This document shows positions 60,186 to 64,000 of a DNA stretch of 64,000 nucleotides, in pieces. Each line of letters opens with the position of its first letter. Position 1 is the stretch's first letter. Below the pieces are notes generated by a model. That model ran no database searches and had not been told where the DNA came from. It was given only the letters and a program-made list of their open reading frames with translations. The translations under genes were made by a program, and so were the position numbers. The DNA comes from DATMFV01 sp035555975 (GTDB taxonomy: Bacteria > Verrucomicrobiota > Verrucomicrobiia > Chthoniobacterales > Chthoniobacteraceae): assembly GCA_035555975.1 (NCBI GenBank), contig DATMFV010000093.1, forward strand, positions 62,001 to 126,000, given 5' to 3'.

Positions 60186-61227
60186 GTTCCTTCGCTCCTG
60201 TTTTCCATGGCACGGAGGGGCCGTCGACCCACGAGCCGTCGACCAGCGTGAAGGTCGGCAGTTTCGGGATGCCGCGCCGGTTGTCGTGCACCTGGCTGAC
60301 GAGGACATCGACGGCGGTCTTGCCGATGTCGAACGAATTCTGATGGATGCCCGCCAGGTGGGGGATGCTCGCGTGCCAGCTCATCGTGGCACAGGCCAGC
60401 TCTTCGGGGATACGCAGACCGGCGGCGGTGATCGCTTTCAGGTATTGGTAGGGAGCCTGTTCGAGAAAGACATCGGGGCGATGTTTCTCAAGCCATCTCC
60501 TCATCCCGGCAGCGGTTCGCGGGACGCCCGTCAGGATCGGGATGCGACGCGAACGGGGCGCTTCGCGATTGTAGGCGTCGACCCCCGCCATGAAGGTGCC
60601 ACCGATGCGACGGCTGGCGTTGGAAGTGGTGCCGGTGGCGATCCGCTCGTAGCCCATTTCCGCCAACCTTTGAAGGGCGAGCCCGATCGACTGCCAATGG
60701 TTGACGGTGACCCGGTGGATCGGCGGCTGGTTCATCGAGTAGCCAAAGGCGACGCAGGAAAAAGCGTCCCAGTCCAGATCAAGCGATGTGCCGGGGTTGG
60801 GCACCGGCCCGGCGAGCACGCCGCAGACATTGGCATATTTCATCGCCCGGGAAAGCCGCGGGCCCGACATGCCGTACCGGGAGAGTTCGTAGAGCGCGAA
60901 GGCATAGCCGAGTTCCTCGCAACGCGCCCGCGCCCCCTCAAAATAACCTCTCTGGACGGCGCTCGTGATCCAGTAGGAACGCCGGGCATAGGAAGAGACA
61001 TAGGCAATCACCGGCGGGGCCATCATCTTGCGTCCGGCGCGGATATTCTGCATCAGCGCGGAAACAAAAGGGTGTTTGGTATAGCCGATCTGCGTGGCGA
61101 TGGTCCGGATGCGCTCGGCCGTTTCCTCCGGGATGCCCGGCTGTCCGCGCAAGGCATAGGAAACGGCCGTAATGGAGACCCCCGCCCGCTCGGCGACATC
61201 TTTCATGGTCGGTTTTTGCGAAGACAT
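60151..61227 (-). CDS. LacI-family transcriptional regulator (locus 3)
   Basis: This 358-residue regulator starts at ATG 61227 (MSSQKPTMKDVAER). The N-terminal LacI helix-turn-helix is PTMKDVAERAGVSITAVSYAL with hinge IPEETAERIRTIATQIGY. The sensor domain includes VCGVLAGPVPNPG, LQRLAEMGYERIATGTTSN and a C-terminal IPHLAGIHQNSFDIGKTAV. It is divergent from the PEP-CTERM gene at 61510 and likely represses locus 3 in the absence of a sugar (inference). Confidence 0.93.
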   Translation of the reverse strand: MSSQKPTMKDVAERAGVSITAVSYALRGQPGIPEETAERIRTIATQIGYTKHPFVSALMQNIRAGRKMMAPPVIAYVSSYARRSYWITSAVQRGYFEGARARCEELGYAFALYELSRYGMSGPRLSRAMKYANVCGVLAGPVPNPGTSLDLDWDAFSCVAFGYSMNQPPIHRVTVNHWQSIGLALQRLAEMGYERIATGTTSNASRRIGGTFMAGVDAYNREAPRSRRIPILTGVPRTAAGMRRWLEKHRPDVFLEQAPYQYLKAITAAGLRIPEELACATMSWHASIPHLAGIHQNSFDIGKTAVDVLVSQVHDNRRGIPKLPTFTLVDGSWVDGPSVPWKTGAKELTAPPHAAGSN

Positions 61228-61418
61228 GTTTTGGAGGGAAAAAAGGGGGGCGCGGCGATCCGGGCGCAAAATCAGCGGCCTTCAACGTAGCCACGAAACG
61301 GTGGGAAAGGCAATGTTTTGGTCCCTTCGAAGGAGGCGGCGCACCTGTTTTCTTCGAGGTGCCGGGCTACTGAACGATTAAAGTGAATAATGAGTGGAGA
61401 AGCCGAAGGGTGGGGCGT

Positions 61419-61472
61419 AGCGTCCGGGCGGTTGGACGCTTTGTGATTTTCATAAAAAAGGGCAAGGCGTCC
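61419..61472 (+). promoter_or_regulatory. Leader with two competing hairpins before the locus 3 PEP-CTERM gene
   Basis: The segment GGACGCTTTG (61434-61443) can pair with AGCGTCC (61419-61425, 7 bp, 8-nt loop) or with CAAGGCGTCC (61463-61472, 10 positions with one G-U). The two foldings exclude each other, as in attenuators and riboswitches. The ATG is at 61510. No ligand-binding core of a known riboswitch is recognised. Confidence 0.4.
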
Positions 61473-61509
61473 CGCCCGTATCGTTCTCCCACCTCTCACC
61501 CAGTAGCAA

Positions 61510-62832
61510 ATGATGAAAAAACGTCTTCCCGGTCTACTCTCTCTTGGTTGCTGCGCCCTGTTCTCCCTGTTTGGAACTGCCCGCGTCGAAGCTGGAGTGT
61601 ATGAACGAAAGGATAGTCCCCCGTCAGGCACCTGGTCGGATTCCGCCATGTGGACTCCGGCAGGCGCACCTTTGACCGATGGAGACATCGCGGTGATTCT
61701 TGCGGGGAGCGGGGGGCGCGGCATTACTCTTGATACCGCACCTACGTTGCTTGGAGTTGAATTGCGAGGCAGTTGGAATCTCTTGTCTGACGGAAATCCG
61801 CGTTCCTTGATCTTACGGGCGGCGGACTCCGCGTCTCCCTACCTTCATATTGGAGCCTCCAATGCAGACAGCGTCAACTCCACGGGTGATCTTGTATTGA
61901 AGACGGGCGTTTCCCTAAGTCTGGAGGGCGGAACGTTTCTTCTCGGTTCGCCTGATACCGCGAACGGCGGCTCGCGGGCCGGGACTACCACGTTGACGGT
62001 GGAATCCGGCGCGACCCTGAACATCGGAACGGACGAAAAACATGCTCTTTGGCAGATGGCCCAGCATAACCCGAGCAGCAACCACACGAGAGTCAGTTCA
62101 CTGGCAGTTCAGGCAGGAGCTTCCGCAGCGTTTTACCTGACGGATTTTCAGGTGGGCGGCTATAACGGCAGTTCCGACGGGGGAGGGAAGGCTGAAGGCA
62201 CCGTCGACCTGAGTGCCGCGACGGTGACCGCCTTTGATGTCAGCGGCGATGTCCGGATTGGGCGCGGCAATAGTCATCAGGCCGGGAGCTTCGGAACGGT
62301 CAAGCTCCCGAAACTGAACGGAAACATCGACGGCCACCTGCTGGTGGGCGATTCACCCACCCGAAGCGAAGGTCGCCTGGAACTCAACGGCACCCACCTG
62401 GAAGTCGGCGGTGATGTGACGATCGACCTGACCGGGCGCGTGAAAGTCACCCTCGGCGAAGGGGCGGGCGGCCTTCGGCTTTCGGCGGGCTCGGAACTGA
62501 TCATCAACGCCTCCGGCGCAGGCGCAGGCGATGAGGCCGCCGGGTATTTCATTGATTTTGGCAACGCGACCTTCTCCGGCGGAGAGCTTCTGTACGGGCT
62601 GGCCTGGGAAGGGGATCACCTCGAAGCATTGGACCTCCTTGTCAATAGCTATGCCATCACCTGGAGCAACGGGCCGGACGGGCTGACGGCGGGGCTTTTC
62701 TATGACGCCGCGGCGGACCTGACCTACATCGGCATGGCCCCGATCCCGGAGCCGGGCGCGGTTTCCCTGCTGGCCGGCGGCGCGGCGCTCCTGGCCTGCC
62801 TGGGCCGCCGCCTGAAGAGGCCGGTCGCGTGA
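61510..62832 (+). CDS. PEP-CTERM surface protein (locus 3)
   Basis: This protein of about 440 residues starts with tandem ATGs (61510 and 61513). The signal peptide is MMKKRLPGLLSLGCCALFSL. The beginning GTWSDSAMWTPAGAP matches the PEP-CTERM/beta-helix type seen in loci 1 and 2. The body is Gly/Thr/Ser-rich (AGTTTLTVESGATLNIG, GRLELNGTHLEVGGDVTIDL). The C-terminus IPEPGAVSLLAGGAALLACLG then RRLKRPVA is the sorting signal. It is 25 nt before the pseudopilin gene. Confidence 0.88.
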   Translation: MMKKRLPGLLSLGCCALFSLFGTARVEAGVYERKDSPPSGTWSDSAMWTPAGAPLTDGDIAVILAGSGGRGITLDTAPTLLGVELRGSWNLLSDGNPRSLILRAADSASPYLHIGASNADSVNSTGDLVLKTGVSLSLEGGTFLLGSPDTANGGSRAGTTTLTVESGATLNIGTDEKHALWQMAQHNPSSNHTRVSSLAVQAGASAAFYLTDFQVGGYNGSSDGGGKAEGTVDLSAATVTAFDVSGDVRIGRGNSHQAGSFGTVKLPKLNGNIDGHLLVGDSPTRSEGRLELNGTHLEVGGDVTIDLTGRVKVTLGEGAGGLRLSAGSELIINASGAGAGDEAAGYFIDFGNATFSGGELLYGLAWEGDHLEALDLLVNSYAITWSNGPDGLTAGLFYDAAADLTYIGMAPIPEPGAVSLLAGGAALLACLGRRLKRPVA

Positions 62833-62857
62833 CCGGCTCGTTTTCATCGGATTTAAA

Positions 62858-63583
62858 ATGAAACTCCATCCCTCCAGAGCCGCGTTTGGCGTGATCGAGC
62901 TGCTGGTCGTCTTCGCCGTGCTGGCGGTGCTGGCAGTGCTGCTTTTGCCCGCGTTCTCCGGGGTGCGGGAGCGGGGCCTCCATGCCGACTGCGTGACCAA
63001 CCTGCGCCAGATCAGCGTTGCGGTGCTGCTTTATGCCAATGACCACCAGGGGCAGTACCCGCCCAACCGCACCAACCGGCTTTTCTGGGATGACAAATAT
63101 ACCGCAGGGGTCCACTGGCAATCGCAACTGGCCCCCTACCTGCCAGGTTTTACCTACCTCAACAAGCCAATCAATCCCAACCGGAGCTACCGCGAGGCAG
63201 CGCCGCTCTGGTGTCCGGCGGATCTGAAACGGAAGGAGATCCACCCGTGGCAGTCGTACGGCGTCAATGCCCAGCGCGGTGGCGGACCGGCCGACCCGGC
63301 GGAATTCAAGCCGGAGAACCTGAAAATCGCCGCAGAACCCAATCCCGCCCAATGCCTTTACCTCGTCGACGCGACCCGGGGCGATCTTTCCACCAGCAAT
63401 GTCGGCCCCAAGAGCTGGCCGTTTGGGAAAAATTCGTTGGGAACGGTTCCTGATGGAGACACGGAGGTCAAAGTCGACTTCCGGCATCACGGCAGGGCCA
63501 ATGTGCTTTTTGTCGATGGCCACGTGATGGCATTCACCCCGGAGCAACTGCATGGGCAGGTGCCGAACAACATCGTCCATTAA
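62858..63583 (+). CDS. Pseudopilin with C-terminal DGHV motif and Ala at the cleavage position (locus 3)
   Basis: This 241-residue protein begins MKLHPSRAAFGVIELLVVFAV. Aligning the conserved Glu to +5 places the cleavage between A9 and F10, so the usual Gly at -1 is replaced by Ala. A hydrophobic helix, NLRQISVAVLLYANDHQGQYP and the C-terminal RHHGRANVLFVDGHVMAF make it closely similar in plan to the locus 1 and 2 pseudopilins. Processing efficiency may be reduced or a different peptidase may act (inference). Confidence 0.85.
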   Translation: MKLHPSRAAFGVIELLVVFAVLAVLAVLLLPAFSGVRERGLHADCVTNLRQISVAVLLYANDHQGQYPPNRTNRLFWDDKYTAGVHWQSQLAPYLPGFTYLNKPINPNRSYREAAPLWCPADLKRKEIHPWQSYGVNAQRGGGPADPAEFKPENLKIAAEPNPAQCLYLVDATRGDLSTSNVGPKSWPFGKNSLGTVPDGDTEVKVDFRHHGRANVLFVDGHVMAFTPEQLHGQVPNNIVH

Positions 63584-63591
63584 TCTTTTTC

Positions 63592-63761
63592 TTAGAGGCT
63601 GTGAAAAAATGATTTTAATGGCCTCGGAGTGCCTATTTTTAGCCTATAACGAAATTCCGACGACCGCCTGTATTCAAGGAATACAGAAGGAAGGAGGAAT
63701 GCAGTTAGAGGCAAAAAGAGGTACTCCATGGCCGTTGAAGGGCTTTTTTCACAGCCTCTTA
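63592..63761. mobile_element. 170-bp palindromic MITE-like element
   Basis: The ends AGAGGCTGTGAAAAAA (63594-63609) and TTTTTTCACAGCCTCT (63744-63759) are perfect 16-bp inverted repeats. The two halves remain similar along their whole length, meeting in CTGTATTC-AAG-GAATACAG (63668-63686), so the whole element is one imperfect palindrome. TTA flanks it on both sides (63592-63594 and 63759-63761), consistent with a 3-bp target duplication if the end is read as GAGGCTG. There is no transposase. It is probably mobilised in trans by an IS5-like transposase (inference). Confidence 0.75.
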
Positions 63762-63769
63762 CCCGTTTT

Positions 63770-64000
63770 ATGCCGATCCTCAGACGCCTTCTCCCTCCCT
63801 GTTTACTCCCGTTCGCTACCCTTTTACTGGTGCATGCCGCAGCGATTTCCGCAGCGGCGGGCGATGGAACGCCGGAGCCGGTGATCGCGGCTGATTTCGC
63901 AGACGGGGCACCGGCGCTCTCGGTCGGGCCGGGTGAAAAACGGCTCGGGCGGACCTTTGGCGCCGGGCCGGGAAAACACCCCTACAGCGCCTATGAAGGC
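63770..64000 (+). CDS. Start of a secreted protein (locus 3), cut by the window edge
   Basis: 77 residues are visible from ATG 63770, starting 8 nt after the MITE. The N-terminus MPILRRLLPPCLLPFATLLL with VHAAAISAAAG is a signal peptide. GTPEPVIAADFADGAPALS follows, suggesting a secreted beta-rich or glycan-active protein as in loci 1 and 2. No family can be assigned from this part. Confidence 0.6.
   Translation, partial: MPILRRLLPPCLLPFATLLLVHAAAISAAAGDGTPEPVIAADFADGAPALSVGPGEKRLGRTFGAGPGKHPYSAYEG

Noticed and set aside
61336..61366. GCACCT / AGGTGC inverted repeat as a LacI operator or terminator
   Set aside because: Only 6 bp with a 10-nt spacer, no T-tract and no LacI-type central CG; too weak to call.
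1..64000. CRISPR arrays, tRNA or rRNA genes, prophage or integrase genes
   Set aside because: Looked for direct repeats with spacers, tRNA T-loop consensus and typical phage genes; none found. Repeats are hairpin elements without spacer units.

Overview
The window comes from a GC-rich Gram-negative bacterium with an outer membrane. It holds an autotransporter, a TonB-ExbB-ExbD set, a TonB-dependent receptor, an apolipoprotein N-acyltransferase and a lytic transglycosylase. Three PEP-CTERM surface proteins, four class-III (type II secretion-like) pseudopilins, cytosine-rich multi-hairpin intergenic repeats and GntR regulators with LacI-like sensor halves together suggest a Verrucomicrobiota member, most likely class Opitutae. 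This placement is an inference from gene content; there is no rRNA in the window.

Layout. 1-3446: a repeat-rich left edge, then a leftward autotransporter with its own terminator. 3950-7202: lysS, then a rightward secreted proline-rich protein coupled to a pseudopilin. 7261-14569: a leftward cell-envelope and sugar block (phosphoglucomutase, small protein, lnt, DUF2334 deacetylase, PHP-GT4 fusion). 14898-18448: cysJI sulfite reductase with a terminator. 18874-20854: exbB-exbD-tonB. 20867-30432: first carbohydrate locus, six leftward genes facing a divergent AraC regulator. 30574-34764: TonB-dependent receptor, small His-rich protein and a divergent HTTM membrane protein. 34800-38335: prpBCD methylcitrate operon. 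38528-42070: an AI-2E-family transporter and an ECF sigma factor joined through one membrane segment to ankyrin repeats. 42117-55563: second carbohydrate locus, about 13 kb of tightly packed leftward genes. 55705-60185: pfkA, priA, lytic transglycosylase. 60151-64000: third carbohydrate locus (LacI regulator, PEP-CTERM protein, pseudopilin, start of a secreted protein), running off the right edge.

The strongest theme is a module repeated three times within about 44 kb. Each copy has a DNA-binding regulator of a different family (AraC, GntR or LacI), one PEP-CTERM beta-helix surface protein, one pseudopilin with a conserved C-terminal DGHV motif, and, in the two complete copies, secreted glycan-active proteins and cytoplasmic sugar enzymes (Gfo/Idh, GH4, GH28-like). 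No SusC/SusD pair, exosortase or pilus machinery is visible inside the window. I infer a polysaccharide-utilisation arrangement in which each locus supplies its own surface protein and pseudopilin.

Other notable items are the sigma-TM-ankyrin fusion, a four-copy multi-hairpin repeat family whose complete copies can fold into a closed multi-branched structure, a near-perfect 170-bp palindromic MITE next to the last gene, and several candidate operators and leader structures. All assignments rest on reading motifs by eye; no database search was run.
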